The notes beneath the pieces are model-generated. The model saw only the letters and a program-made list of their open reading frames with translations, was not told where the DNA came from and did no database searches. Below, in pieces: positions 18,537 through 27,424 of a stretch of 64,000 nt of DNA (its first letter is position 1; each line of letters starts with the position of its first letter). The stretch comes from Paenibacillus sp. BSR1-1 (lineage in GTDB: Bacteria; Bacillota; Bacilli; Bacillales; Cytobacillaceae), in NCBI RefSeq assembly GCF_030403775.1, contig NZ_JAQMWQ010000014.1:1-64000 (forward strand). The letters run 5' to 3'. The position numbers and the translations under genes were made by a program.

Positions 18537-20024
18537 ATGAATGAGAGAATGCCTAATTTTTTAAAAAAGCGCATGTTTTTAACTCCAGATAGAACTGCTG
18601 TTTATTTTAAAGATCAGACGGTATCGTTCAAAGAACTTTATGACCGTTCACTTAAGGCTGCAGGACAACTCCAAGGACTTGGTGTACAACAAGATCAATT
18701 TATTGGTGTATTGTTAAAGAATCATCTTGATACAGTGGTTATATTATTTGCTCTGCAGCTATTAGGCGTGAAATCGGTCATATTGAATAATCGTTTGACT
18801 TCATCTGAACTAGTTTGGCAGTTAAAGGATTCGAAATCCTCTTTTCTTATCCTTGAAGAAGCCTTATCTGACAAAATGAATGAACAAAATCTTCTGATAG
18901 GAGCGATAACGAAAGAATCCTTATTTAACCGAAAACCAGAGGTGCCTGTCATCAGGGATGACATCAATCTTGGCGATATTTGTACGATCATGTATACATC
19001 AGGAACGACCGGACATCCAAAAGGGGTGATGCAGTCCTATGGAAACCACTGGTGGAGTGCTGTTGGATCTGCTTTAAATTTAGGGGTTAATGATAACGAT
19101 TGTTGGCTTTGCAGCGTACCTCTTTTTCACATAAGCGGTTTTTCGATCCTGATGCGCAGTGTCATTTATGGAATGCCGATTGTCCTGCATGAAACCTTTG
19201 ATGCGGAAAAAACGATCAAAGATATAAATGAGAAAAATGTTTCCGTTATGTCGATTGTTGGGACTATGCTGAAAAGAGTAATGGAGACGCTTGGAGCAGA
19301 AAGGCTTCCTGGCCATTTTCGCTGTATGCTGCTAGGTGGCGGCCCTGCACCGCTGCCATTGCTAGTAGCATGTACTGAAAAAGAGATTCCGGTTTTTCAA
19401 ACCTACGGAATGACAGAATCCTCCTCCCAAATCGTCACGCTTGCACCAGAATATAGCTTAACTAAGCTTGGTTCGGCAGGAAAACCTTTATTCCCTTCGG
19501 AAATCCGAATCGAAGGTGAAGAGGGGGGAGCAGCTCAAGCTGGTGTGGCCGGTGAAATCATCATTAAGGGGCCAAATGTGACTGCAGGTTATCTAAATCG
19601 CCCGGATGCCACGGCAGAAAAAATACGGGACGGCTGGCTATATACAGGTGATATTGGCTACTTAGATGAAGACGGCTTTTTATATGTCTTAGATCGGCGC
19701 TCCGATTTAATTATTTCAGGCGGCGAGAATATTTATCCCGCAGAAATTGAAGCCGTTTTATTGTCTCATCCTAGCGTTCAAGATGCCGGTGTCATCGGTA
19801 TTGACAATGAGCAATGGGGACAAGTGCCAGTTGCCTTTTTAGTAACCAAAGAGGGGGATTATCCTTCTGAAGAAGCACTAAGGCAATTTTGTGGAGAACG
19901 GCTGGCAAAGTATAAAGTTCCTAAGGCTTTTTATTTTATAGAGAAGATGCCAAGAAATGCGGCAAAAAAATTACTTAGAAGAAATCTTAAGGAATGGCTG
20001 ATTGAGGGCAGGGCTGATAGATGA
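18537..20024 (+). CDS. menE: o-Succinylbenzoate-CoA ligase
   Basis: Activates o-succinylbenzoate to its CoA ester using ATP. The 495-residue ANL-superfamily protein shows TIMYTSGTTGHPKGVMQ (AMP-binding P-loop), QTYGMTESSSQ, YTGDIGYLDEDGFLYVLDR and a C-terminal catalytic Lys in RNAAKKLLRR. The ATG at 18537 fits the AAGGTGG site and the usual family N-terminus; a GTG at 18522 is less likely. The stop overlaps menC (ATGA). It is separated from menB by a terminator and a mobile element. Confidence 0.95.
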   Translation: MNERMPNFLKKRMFLTPDRTAVYFKDQTVSFKELYDRSLKAAGQLQGLGVQQDQFIGVLLKNHLDTVVILFALQLLGVKSVILNNRLTSSELVWQLKDSKSSFLILEEALSDKMNEQNLLIGAITKESLFNRKPEVPVIRDDINLGDICTIMYTSGTTGHPKGVMQSYGNHWWSAVGSALNLGVNDNDCWLCSVPLFHISGFSILMRSVIYGMPIVLHETFDAEKTIKDINEKNVSVMSIVGTMLKRVMETLGAERLPGHFRCMLLGGGPAPLPLLVACTEKEIPVFQTYGMTESSSQIVTLAPEYSLTKLGSAGKPLFPSEIRIEGEEGGAAQAGVAGEIIIKGPNVTAGYLNRPDATAEKIRDGWLYTGDIGYLDEDGFLYVLDRRSDLIISGGENIYPAEIEAVLLSHPSVQDAGVIGIDNEQWGQVPVAFLVTKEGDYPSEEALRQFCGERLAKYKVPKAFYFIEKMPRNAAKKLLRRNLKEWLIEGRADR

Positions 20025-21130
20025 AAATTTCGACTGTAGAGCTATTTATTATTCAAATGCCTTTAAAATCTCCTTTTCAAACTCATTTAGGGTCTGTACA
20101 TGAACGTGAAGGCATCATCGTAAAAGTTACGAATAAAGAAGGCATATCTGGTTTTGGCGAGGGAGTAGCCTTTTCATCGCCATGGTACACAGAGGAAACA
20201 GTGGCAACGTGTATGCATATGTTACAGGACTTTTTGATTCCATTGCTGCAAAAACACCCGATTCAGCATCCGGATGAGGCATCTGTTCTTTTCAACAAAT
20301 CGCTGAGAAGAAATAATATGGCGAAGGCTGCCTTAGAGATGTCACTATGGGATTTATATGCCAAGACTGGGTCACAGCCTTTATCAAAAATGTTAGGCGG
20401 TACACTGACACGGATCCCATCAGGTGTAGTAGTTGCTACAGATTCGACTGCTAAAGCGCTAAGGCAAATTGAGCAATACCTTCAAGAGGGTTACCAAAGG
20501 ATTAAAGTAAAAATTAATCCAAATCAGGATTATTCCTTTTTAGCAGACATCAGACGGCATTATCCGGATTTGCCGATTATGGCTGATGCTAATTCCGCTT
20601 ATTCATTAAAGGATATGGACCGACTAAAAGCCTTAGATGAATGGAATTTATTGATGATTGAGCAGCCGCTTGCTCATGATGATCTAATCGAACACGCAAT
20701 ACTGCAAAAAGAAATCAAAACACCTATTTGTTTGGACGAAAGTATTGTGTCCTTCGAGGATGCCAGAAAGGCGATTGAGTTTGGCAGCTGCAAGGTTATT
20801 AATATTAAAGCGGGGCGTATTGGAGGTCTCTCGGAAGCAAAACGAATCCATGATTATTGCTTTGATCGAGGTATTCCCGTATGGTGTGGGGGAATGATTG
20901 AATTTGGCATTTCCCGCGCCCATAATATTGCGCTTGCGTCGCTGCCTGGCTTCACAATTCCAGGGGACATTTCTGCTTCAAGCAGGTTTTGGGATGAAGA
21001 CATTATCAGCCCAGAAGTGATCGTACAAAATGGAGAAATAGCTGTACCCGAGGTTCCGGGAATCGGATATCAAATAAATGAAAAACGCCTTCAGGAGACG
21101 TCACTTTCGCAAAGAATATTTAGATTTTAA
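20021..21130 (+). CDS. menC: o-Succinylbenzoate synthase
   Basis: Dehydrates SHCHC to o-succinylbenzoate. This enolase-superfamily member of 369 residues has the KxK motif in RIKVKINPN, metal ligands in ADANSAY, IEQPL and LDESI, and the second catalytic Lys in NIKAGRIGGL. Enzymes of this branch can also racemise N-acylamino acids, but the men context points to MenC. It is coupled to menE. Confidence 0.95.
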   Translation: MKISTVELFIIQMPLKSPFQTHLGSVHEREGIIVKVTNKEGISGFGEGVAFSSPWYTEETVATCMHMLQDFLIPLLQKHPIQHPDEASVLFNKSLRRNNMAKAALEMSLWDLYAKTGSQPLSKMLGGTLTRIPSGVVVATDSTAKALRQIEQYLQEGYQRIKVKINPNQDYSFLADIRRHYPDLPIMADANSAYSLKDMDRLKALDEWNLLMIEQPLAHDDLIEHAILQKEIKTPICLDESIVSFEDARKAIEFGSCKVINIKAGRIGGLSEAKRIHDYCFDRGIPVWCGGMIEFGISRAHNIALASLPGFTIPGDISASSRFWDEDIISPEVIVQNGEIAVPEVPGIGYQINEKRLQETSLSQRIFRF

Positions 21131-21141
21131 TATAAAAAATA

Positions 21142-21170
21142 AACCAGGCATGATTGCCTGGTTCATTTTT
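21142..21170. terminator. Bidirectional terminator menC / DUF1540 gene
   Basis: The hairpin AACCAGGCA / TGCCTGGTT has A-rich and T-rich flanks and lies between convergent genes. Confidence 0.88.
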
Positions 21171-21174
21171 TATA

Positions 21175-21333
21175 TTAGAGATCGCCCGGTTCAAAGGTTT
21201 TACAATCAGTTTCTTGACTATTATCAGCCGTTTTCCCTTTGTGGCTGACAACATAGATACTCTCTGCGCTGCATTTATTTCCCTTTGCCCAAAACGTACA
21301 GTTATTAACTTCACATAAAACATCTTGTGCCAT
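21175..21333 (-). CDS. Small cysteine-rich DUF1540 protein
   Basis: A 52-residue protein starting MAQDVLCEVNNCTFW. The pattern C-x4-C-x7-C, then I-Y-V, then ETDCKTFEPG matches DUF1540, a small probably metal-binding domain found across Bacilli and Clostridia. The start ATG at 21333 follows AAGGAGTGATACGA. The function is unknown; family members are often annotated near sporulation genes, which is weak evidence. Confidence 0.88.
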   Translation of the reverse strand: MAQDVLCEVNNCTFWAKGNKCSAESIYVVSHKGKTADNSQETDCKTFEPGDL

Positions 21334-21432
21334 TCGTATCACTCCTTATTATTTCGGTAATACAGATATAGCATTTGATGATCTTAAGCAGTACATGCCT
21401 GTAAGTGTCAGGGAATATAGGTAATTAATTAT

Positions 21433-21593
21433 GGCTATTTTCGCAAAGATTGTTGTTTTCTTATAAGTTCATCTACCCGTAAAACTATATTCTTCGTGGC
21501 ATCTTTTCGTAAGAGCATTTGCGAAAATTGCCTAGGAACTTTGTAAATGACTCTTAATAAGTTTCAAAAGCAATAAAGCTTACGAAAAGAGCC
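21433..21593. mobile_element. MITE-like element, family B, copy 1 (161 bp)
   Basis: The ends GGCTATTTTCG and CGAAAAGAGCC form imperfect inverted repeats. The flanks TTAATTAT at 21425-21432 and 21594-21601 are an exact 8-bp duplication. The right end abuts the stop codon of the zinc-binding lipoprotein gene. The interior has further TTTTCG/CGAAAA palindromes and no gene. Copies occur at 37450 and 50175. Confidence 0.85.
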
Positions 21594-22532
21594 TTAATTA
21601 TTTAATGCAGTTTTTAATGTATCAAGGTTCTTTTTCATTAAGGAAAAATAAGTTTCTTTGTTCTTGATGTTTTCTTTGGTTAAGATGGCTAGGTTATGAA
21701 TCGGTAAAGCTCTGGCCCCAATTTCCTCTTGGACAATTTTACCTAGCTTCGATTGAACGTTTTGTTCAAAAAGAATGTAATGTAATCCTTCATGGTCTGC
21801 TACGGAAATTATTTTTTCTAATTCTTTTTGGGTTGGTTCATTGGTAGTGGAAAGTCCGGAAATGCTAATTTGTTCGATTCCATAGCGTTGCTCCCAATAG
21901 CCAAATGCAGCATGAGTCACAATGATTTTTTTATGCTTGGCGGTTGAAATGGTTTTCTCATATTGGCCATTTAGTTCGTCTAACTGAGCTGCAAGTGTCT
22001 GATAATTTTTATCAAAAAGCTCTTTTTGCTTGGGCATTTTTTTCACCAGGTTATCACGAATAACGGCAGCCATTTTCTTTGAATAAATCGGATCTAGCCA
22101 CACATGGGGATTAACATCGCCATGTTGGTGTCCGTCTTCATCTCCGTCTTCATGAGCTCCATTATCTTTTGGCAGCTGAAGTTTGTCTGCTGTTGCTACT
22201 AAAGATACATTTTCGTTTTTCAAGGTGCCTTTTGCTTTTTCTACAAAGCCCTCCAGCCCTAAACCAATGTAGAAAAATAAGTCTGAATCAGCGAGATTCA
22301 TCATATCCTTTTGCGATGGTTCAAAGGTATGTTCATCTGCCCCAGGAGGATAGATGGTTTTTACGTCAACATATTTGCCGCCAATTTGTTCAGTAAAATA
22401 TTGAAGTGGGAATACTGTTGTATAGATGGTTAACTGGTCCTTATTTTTTTGGACCGGTTTTTCATTAGAACAGGCAGATAAGAACAGGCTTAATGGAATT
22501 AGAAAAGAAAGGAAAAGAATAAATTTTTTCAT
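21594..22532 (-). CDS. znuA: Zinc ABC transporter substrate-binding lipoprotein
   Basis: A 312-residue cluster A-I (ZnuA/AdcA-type) solute-binding protein. It has a lipoprotein signal peptide with lipobox LSAC (Cys21), TVFPLQYFTEQIGG, a His/Asp-rich loop HEDGDEDGHQHGD typical of zinc-specific members, NPHVWLDP, and THAAFGYW. No permease or ATPase gene lies beside it, so those subunits are encoded elsewhere. Two Zur-type boxes lie upstream. A family B element ends at its stop codon. Manganese is a less likely substrate because of the His loop. Confidence 0.9.
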   Translation of the reverse strand: MKKFILFLSFLIPLSLFLSACSNEKPVQKNKDQLTIYTTVFPLQYFTEQIGGKYVDVKTIYPPGADEHTFEPSQKDMMNLADSDLFFYIGLGLEGFVEKAKGTLKNENVSLVATADKLQLPKDNGAHEDGDEDGHQHGDVNPHVWLDPIYSKKMAAVIRDNLVKKMPKQKELFDKNYQTLAAQLDELNGQYEKTISTAKHKKIIVTHAAFGYWEQRYGIEQISISGLSTTNEPTQKELEKIISVADHEGLHYILFEQNVQSKLGKIVQEEIGARALPIHNLAILTKENIKNKETYFSLMKKNLDTLKTALNN

Positions 22533-22557
22533 AAAAGCTCCTTTGAAAATATGTTAT

Positions 22558-22578
22558 AAATCGGATTAATTACGATTT
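22558..22578 (-). promoter_or_regulatory. Zur box, znuA-proximal
   Basis: A 21-bp site from AAATCGGATT to TACGATTT matches the B. subtilis Zur consensus except at two positions in its left half. It lies 25 bp before the znuA start codon. Confidence 0.75.
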
Positions 22579-22621
22579 GTTGTCGAAAAATTTTTAGCAT
22601 TCAGAATAAAAATAAGTGCAT

Positions 22622-22642
22622 AATACGGAACGATTACGATTT
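22622..22642. promoter_or_regulatory. Second Zur-like box
   Basis: The right half ATTACGATTT is perfect; the left half is weaker. About 17 of 20 fixed consensus positions match. It lies between the two divergent genes and could act on either. Confidence 0.55.
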
Positions 22643-22747
22643 CCATATGTATCTTACAAAAAAATTAGCCTATTTGCAAGTAAAAAATTTGTTTCAAACA
22701 CAATAGATAGGTATGCTTATAAGTAGAAAAAGAAAGGTGGGAATTAT

Positions 22748-23320
22748 ATGAATAACACATCATTATTAAATGACATTCTAGTCCATAATCAGAAATTCGT
22801 AGAAGACCACGAATATGAAAAGTATGAAACCACGAAATTTCCGAATAAAAAAATGGTCATTTTAACTTGTATGGATACAAGGCTGCTTGAATTATTACCG
22901 AAGGCTTTAAATCTTGGAAATGGCGATGCGAAAATCATCAAGAATGCTGGTGCCCTTGTGTCACATCCATTTGGCAGTATCATGCGCAGTATTCTTATTG
23001 CGGTTTATCAGCTGCAGGCTAAAGAAGTTATGGTTATAGCTCATCACGATTGCGGAATGAGCGGTTTAAAAGCGGATCCGGTTATAAACAGTATGATCGA
23101 ACGAGGAATTCCTGAAAAAACACTTGATACTCTAACCTACTCAGGTATCGACATTAAACAGTGGCTTCATGGTTTTGATAATGTAACAGAAAGTGTCAGC
23201 CATAGTGTTGATATCATCAAAAACCATCCGCTTATGCCGGAAGGAGTTCCTGTTCATGGCCTTGTCATAGATCCGAAGACCGGAAAATTAGATCTAATTG
23301 TCAATGGGTATGAGAATTAA
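22748..23320 (+). CDS. ytiB: Beta-class carbonic anhydrase (YtiB-like)
   Basis: Interconverts CO2 and bicarbonate. The 190-residue protein has the beta-carbonic anhydrase zinc ligands Cys41 (in LTCMDTR, with Asp43/Arg45), His99 and Cys102 (AHHDCGM). It starts at ATG 22748 after AAAGGTGGG. It is divergent from znuA, with Zur-type sites between, so zinc status may affect it. It ends by overlapping the convergent yidD gene by four bases. Confidence 0.9.
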   Translation: MNNTSLLNDILVHNQKFVEDHEYEKYETTKFPNKKMVILTCMDTRLLELLPKALNLGNGDAKIIKNAGALVSHPFGSIMRSILIAVYQLQAKEVMVIAHHDCGMSGLKADPVINSMIERGIPEKTLDTLTYSGIDIKQWLHGFDNVTESVSHSVDIIKNHPLMPEGVPVHGLVIDPKTGKLDLIVNGYEN

Positions 23321-23544
23321 TGTTTGTGCTTTTCAGGCACCGGGTCAATACCGCCAGGATGAAAAGGATGGCATTTCAATATCCTTTTTATGGTGAGATA
23401 TCCGCCTTTTAAAGCCCCAAAGCGCTGTACAGCTTCAAGTCCATAATGCGAGCAGGTAGGATAAAAGCGGCAAGTCGGGGGCTTTAAAGGTGAGATTACG
23501 TTTTGATAAAAGCGAATCAGTGCAATAAATGCTTTTTTTAACAT
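23317..23544 (-). CDS. yidD: Membrane protein insertion efficiency factor YidD
   Basis: A 75-residue member of the YidD family, which helps YidC-dependent insertion of membrane proteins. Family features are visible: an amphipathic N-terminus ([17 protein letters not shown]), [15 protein letters not shown] with paired cysteines, [25 protein letters not shown]. It corresponds to B. subtilis ytjA, also near luxS. Confidence 0.95.
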   Translation of the reverse strand: MLKKAFIALIRFYQNVISPLKPPTCRFYPTCSHYGLEAVQRFGALKGGYLTIKRILKCHPFHPGGIDPVPEKHKH

Positions 23545-23686
23545 TTTGGTCGCTCCTCATTAATGGTTACTTACAAAATACCATATATTAAAACGAACGT
23601 CTAAATTTGTTAAATATAACTAAGTAGATGAAAAAACTCGGGATTTAGTGTATGATAGTTTGTAGATAATAAAAGGAGTGATACTG

Positions 23687-24160
23687 ATGCCTTCAGTTGA
23701 AAGCTTTGATTTAGACCATAATGCCGTTAAAGCACCTTTTGTGAGACACTGTGGTGTTCATAAAGTAGGAAGTGACGGAGTTGTTAATAAATATGATATT
23801 CGTTTTTGCCAGCCAAATAAACAGGCGATGAAGCCTGATGCTATTCATACACTTGAACATTTGCTTGCCTTTAATATCCGTAAGCATTCCGAGAAGTACG
23901 ATCATTTTGATATTATTGATATTTCTCCAATGGGGTGCCAAACAGGATACTATCTTGTCGTAAGCGGTGAACCGACAGTAGAGGAAATCATTGATCTTCT
24001 TGAGGATACAATGAAAGATGCCGTTACTATCACTGACATTCCTGCAGCAAATGAAAGACAATGTGGTCAGGCAAAGCTTCATGATTTAGAAGGAGCTAAG
24101 AGTTTAATGAATTTCTGGCTTGAGCAAAGTAAAGAAGACTTAAAGAAAGTATTTGGTTGA
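23687..24160 (+). CDS. luxS: S-ribosylhomocysteine lyase
   Basis: Splits S-ribosylhomocysteine into homocysteine and the autoinducer-2 precursor, as part of S-adenosylmethionine recycling. The 157-residue protein has the iron-binding HTLEH motif (His54, His58, with Glu57) and Cys126 in RQCGQAK; catalytic Cys84 lies in PMGCQTGY. The ATG at 23687 follows AAAAGGAGTG. It stands alone, with a terminator behind. Confidence 0.97.
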   Translation: MPSVESFDLDHNAVKAPFVRHCGVHKVGSDGVVNKYDIRFCQPNKQAMKPDAIHTLEHLLAFNIRKHSEKYDHFDIIDISPMGCQTGYYLVVSGEPTVEEIIDLLEDTMKDAVTITDIPAANERQCGQAKLHDLEGAKSLMNFWLEQSKEDLKKVFG

Positions 24161-24167
24161 ATGTAAA

Positions 24168-24200
24168 AAATTCCTATTCATTTTGAATAGGAATTTTTTT
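24168..24200. terminator. Bidirectional terminator luxS/ytzI
   Basis: The hairpin AATTCCTATTCA / TGAATAGGAATT is followed by a long T run and preceded by an A run. Confidence 0.92.
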
Positions 24201-24375
24201 ATGCTTTCTTATTGTCATTTGAATTTAAAATTTCTTTTTGCTCTTGATCCACATTAGGATTATTTTCTAGTGGATCAACTGTATGCTTATATGTATAGGC
24301 TTTCGAAGTTGTAATTACAGCTAATAATAGCACAACAATAACAATGATGATGCATACGACAAACACTGTATACAA
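24199..24375 (-). CDS. ytzI: Small membrane protein, YtzI-like
   Basis: A 58-residue protein starting with TTG after AAGGGGGAAT. Residues 3-22 form one hydrophobic segment (VFVVCIIIVIVVLLLAVITT); the remainder, TSKAYTYKHTVDPLENN and on, is polar and charged. I recognise it as resembling B. subtilis YtzI, which also neighbours luxS. The function is unknown. Confidence 0.78.
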   Translation of the reverse strand: MYTVFVVCIIIVIVVLLLAVITTSKAYTYKHTVDPLENNPNVDQEQKEILNSNDNKKA

Positions 24376-24463
24376 GAGTATTCCCCCTTTTCCTTATTGT
24401 AACATGAAACAAAAAAGGAAGCCTTAAACTAGCGCTCCCTTTTCTCGCGGCGTATGTAATATA

Positions 24464-24721
24464 TTAGTGTATATTTCGTGGATAATAAGTATTGGTGCGA
24501 TGTTGTCCATACTCTTCCTGCGCAAATTTACCCTTCAGGCTTTCAATTAAATAAAGACCCATTAAATCGTATAATTCCTGTTTACTCATATCCTGAATTA
24601 AAGCAAGAAGGTCCTCATGTGACATTTCCTCCAAAAAAGCAAATGCGAGCATATCGATATCCTCTTCATCACCCGTAAGCTTGTTCCGGTACATTTCATA
24701 TAGTTCATCGACTAATTTCAT
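24464..24721 (-). CDS. Conserved small acidic protein (DUF6154-like)
   Basis: An 85-residue, mostly helical, acidic protein beginning MKLVDELYEMYRNKLTGDEED, with a possible SHEDLLALIQDMSKQELYDLMG repeat of helices. It looks like the DUF6154 family of Bacillaceae, but I am recalling that family from memory. A strong GGAGGTG site precedes the ATG. No function is known. Confidence 0.7.
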   Translation of the reverse strand: MKLVDELYEMYRNKLTGDEEDIDMLAFAFLEEMSHEDLLALIQDMSKQELYDLMGLYLIESLKGKFAQEEYGQHRTNTYYPRNIH

Positions 24722-24940
24722 ACTTGAACACCTCCTGCCTTAATTATTATTTTTTCTTTAACAAACGTAAACCATTCCATAAACAGCGAAAAATTACTTT
24801 TTCCAATTGACTGAAAAATCTGTTTTCTCTGATTGTATGATTATTATATCGTATTCATTTCTAAAAAATGAATCGAAATTTGTAAAAGAATAAATTTTAT
24901 CTTTTTGTGGATTAATAAATAGTAAAAGGGGATGACAAAA

Positions 24941-25264
24941 ATGGGTGAACAAAAGAAAACCTATTATATAGACGTTGGGACAGGCGAAATTTCTCAGAGT
25001 GCCACCAGTTCAACATGGAACTATAAAATCCAGGCGACAGATGAAGAAATTATTCAATTACGCGAGTTGTTTGATCAAAATTATTCGACAGAGTGGAAAA
25101 ACTTTATCAGAGCGCATATTCCATTTGTTGAATATCATAACGACAGTGACAATCATGCCTATGATAGTACAATCCAACAAGTATATGGGATGATCCATAA
25201 GCTAGGGGATGAAGAGGCACGAAATCATATTGAAAGTATGAATATTTTACAAAAAAATGAATAA
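24941..25264 (+). CDS. Conserved hypothetical protein, 107 residues
   Basis: A soluble, acidic protein (MGEQKKTYYIDVGTGEISQS...) with no membrane segment. The ATG at 24941 is preferred over the one at 24932, which sits directly against the AAAAGGGG ribosome-binding site. I recall similar Bacillus proteins called only hypothetical or hydrolase, and see no catalytic motif. A terminator and then ytkD follow. Confidence 0.75.
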   Translation: MGEQKKTYYIDVGTGEISQSATSSTWNYKIQATDEEIIQLRELFDQNYSTEWKNFIRAHIPFVEYHNDSDNHAYDSTIQQVYGMIHKLGDEEARNHIESMNILQKNE

Positions 25265-25273
25265 GAAGAAGCA

Positions 25274-25306
25274 GGAAAATCCTAGTCTCTAGGGTTTTCT
25301 TTTTTT
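25274..25306 (+). terminator. Terminator after the 107-residue gene
   Basis: The hairpin GAAAATCCTAG / CTAGGGTTTTC (one G-U pair) is followed by a T run. Confidence 0.82.
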
Positions 25307-25346
25307 GTTATAATAAAATATAAAAACAATTTGAGGCGGGTTGGGC

Positions 25347-25817
25347 ATGATTGATTTTTTAGATAGTAATGGAAATAAGGTGACATTGTCTTTTTCTCAT
25401 GATGCGTTTTTAGAAGATGCAAAGCATGTTCTCGTCATTTGTCAATTTGGTGAGGACTGGCTCCTAACCAAGCATAAAAAACGAGGGCTTGAGTTTCCTG
25501 GAGGGAAAAGAGAGTTCGGCGAAACACTCGAGGAAGCGGCTAGGAGAGAAACCTATGAGGAAACTGGAGCTATTTTAAGTGAATTGAAATATATTGCTGA
25601 GTACAAAGTGTCAGACAAGGAAGGTTCATTTGTAAAAGCTGTTTTTTGGGGAAAGGTAAAAAGGTTAGAGAAAACAATTACATACCACGAAACAAATGGT
25701 CCCATTTTGGTCAGAGGCAACCTGCTGCAGCTTCGTTTTGAAGAAAATTATAGCTTCATCATGAAAGATCAGGTCGTGGAGGAATGCATGAAATGGCTGC
25801 AAAATGAAAAAGAATAG
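25347..25817 (+). CDS. ytkD: NUDIX hydrolase YtkD (8-oxo-dGTP diphosphatase type)
   Basis: Resembles B. subtilis YtkD, which cleans oxidised nucleotides such as 8-oxo-dGTP. The 156-residue protein carries a complete Nudix box, GKREFGETLEEAA then RRETYEETGA, with the RE..EE metal ligands in place. The ATG at 25347 is spaced well from GAGGCGG; the TTG at 25341 is too close. It is convergent with the ytlACD genes. Confidence 0.88.
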   Translation: MIDFLDSNGNKVTLSFSHDAFLEDAKHVLVICQFGEDWLLTKHKKRGLEFPGGKREFGETLEEAARRETYEETGAILSELKYIAEYKVSDKEGSFVKAVFWGKVKRLEKTITYHETNGPILVRGNLLQLRFEENYSFIMKDQVVEECMKWLQNEKE

Positions 25818-25838
25818 CGGCAAGCTTAAAGCAACCCA

Positions 25839-26624
25839 CTATTCCTTGATAAGTTTTTTTTCTAATAGATCGACAAGCTGATACATAATCGTGGCAAATA
25901 AAGCGATGACTAATAATGATAAGAAGACAAGTGTAAAATTAAATACCTGAAATCCATAAATAATCATATATCCGAGTCCTTTTGTGGATACAAGAAATTC
26001 TCCCACGATGACCCCAACCCATGAAAGCCCGACATTAACCTTTAATGTAGAGATAATGGTTGGAAAACTGGCAGGCATAATGGCTTCTTTAAAACATTCA
26101 AAGCGTGTGGCCCCGAAGGTTTGAAGTACCTTTAAATAATTGGGGTCTACTTCTTTGAAGGAGGTATACACAACAAGAGCTGTGATGATTACTGAAATAA
26201 TAACGCCATTGGCGATTATAGAAGTGTATCCCGGACTTAAGGCGACAATAATTACAGGGCCTAAGGCTACTTTTGGCATCGCATTAAATATAACAAGATA
26301 AGGATCAAGTATTTTGGACACCAAGGGGGACCACCAGAGAAGCGCGGCAATCAGGACACCCAATATCGTGCTTATAATAAATCCTACGATGGTTTCCATT
26401 AATGTGGCCCCTAAATTGGTAAGTAAAGAGCCGTCTTGAATTTTATCCAAGCATAGGGACCAGATTTTTGATGGAGAACTGAAAATGAGCGGGTCAATCC
26501 ATTGCATACGGCTTAAAAATTCCCAGCTGGAGAAGATGAGCAGGAAAATAATTATTTGATAAAATCGAACCCAGCGTTTTTCATTTTTTAAGGAATGAAT
26601 ATAGTTTTTATGGAGGAGTTCCAC
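25839..26624 (-). CDS. ytlD: ABC transporter permease (YtlD-like)
   Basis: A 261-residue permease of the nitrate/sulfonate/taurine-type family (SsuC-like) with about six membrane segments and the EAA loop ([22 protein letters not shown]). The start is placed at the GTG at 26624, one base after the ATPase stop codon; the longer open frame overlaps the ATPase gene and has no support. It is the last gene of the ytlA-ytlC-ytlD operon. The substrate is unknown. Confidence 0.88.
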   Translation of the reverse strand: MELLHKNYIHSLKNEKRWVRFYQIIIFLLIFSSWEFLSRMQWIDPLIFSSPSKIWSLCLDKIQDGSLLTNLGATLMETIVGFIISTILGVLIAALLWWSPLVSKILDPYLVIFNAMPKVALGPVIIVALSPGYTSIIANGVIISVIITALVVYTSFKEVDPNYLKVLQTFGATRFECFKEAIMPASFPTIISTLKVNVGLSWVGVIVGEFLVSTKGLGYMIIYGFQVFNFTLVFLSLLVIALFATIMYQLVDLLEKKLIKE

Positions 26625-26625
26625 C

Positions 26626-27402
26626 TTATATTTTTCCTGTTTCAAGTGACTCCAACTCCTTCCATATTGTTTGAAAGATGTTTTGAAAGGCTTCGTGATT
26701 TCTTGATTCAAAAGGAGAAAGTTTCCGAAGCTCTTCGGGCATTTCAAACGTTTTATAAATTCTTCCTGGTTTTGCTGAAAATAAAAAGATACGATCGCTC
26801 ATAGCGATGGCTTCACCAATATCGTGGGTTACGAGTATGGCCGTTTTGCCGAATTCACTTAACGTTTTGGAAACTAAATCCTCTAGCTTTAGCTTTGTTT
26901 GATAATCAAGTGCCGAAAATGGTTCATCCAGCATCAGCAATTTTGGTTCTGTTGCCAGTGTTCGGACAAGGGCGACACGCTGCCTCATCCCACCGGATAA
27001 CTGCTTAGGCAGCTGTTTTTCCACTCCAACTAACCCAATTTGATTTAATAAGCTATATGCCGCAGTCTTTGTTTTCTCATTGAGCTGTTTTGATAATTTA
27101 AGGCCTAATAAGATATTTTCTTCAATCGTTTTCCAAGGAAACAAGTAATCCTGCTGCAGCATATAGCCGATTTCATTTTTAGAAGTAGATATAGGTTTAT
27201 TTTCTAAAAGGACTGTTCCTAGTGTTGGTTTTAAGAGACTGGAGATAATCGAAAGCAAGGTTGTCTTTCCACAGCCACTAGGGCCGAGGAAGGAAACTAA
27301 TTCTCCCTCCTCAACCGTAAGTGAAATTTCGGAGAGGGCCGTGGTGGCAGAGGCTTTGGTGAAATAGGTGTGATGAATATCCTGAACCTTTAAGAAGCTC
27401 AT
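26626..27402 (-). CDS. ytlC: ABC transporter ATP-binding protein (YtlC-like)
   Basis: The 258-residue ATPase energises the adjacent permease. Walker [10 protein letters not shown] (40-48), Q-loop MLQQDYLF, signature LSGGMRQR, Walker [13 protein letters not shown] and switch His in VTHD are all intact. It belongs to the SsuB/TauB-like group. It lies 22 bases after ytlA and directly before ytlD. Confidence 0.92.
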   Translation of the reverse strand: MSFLKVQDIHHTYFTKASATTALSEISLTVEEGELVSFLGPSGCGKTTLLSIISSLLKPTLGTVLLENKPISTSKNEIGYMLQQDYLFPWKTIEENILLGLKLSKQLNEKTKTAAYSLLNQIGLVGVEKQLPKQLSGGMRQRVALVRTLATEPKLLMLDEPFSALDYQTKLKLEDLVSKTLSEFGKTAILVTHDIGEAIAMSDRIFLFSAKPGRIYKTFEMPEELRKLSPFESRNHEAFQNIFQTIWKELESLETGKI

Positions 27403-27424
27403 GTTGACGGCCTCCCTTTCCTAT

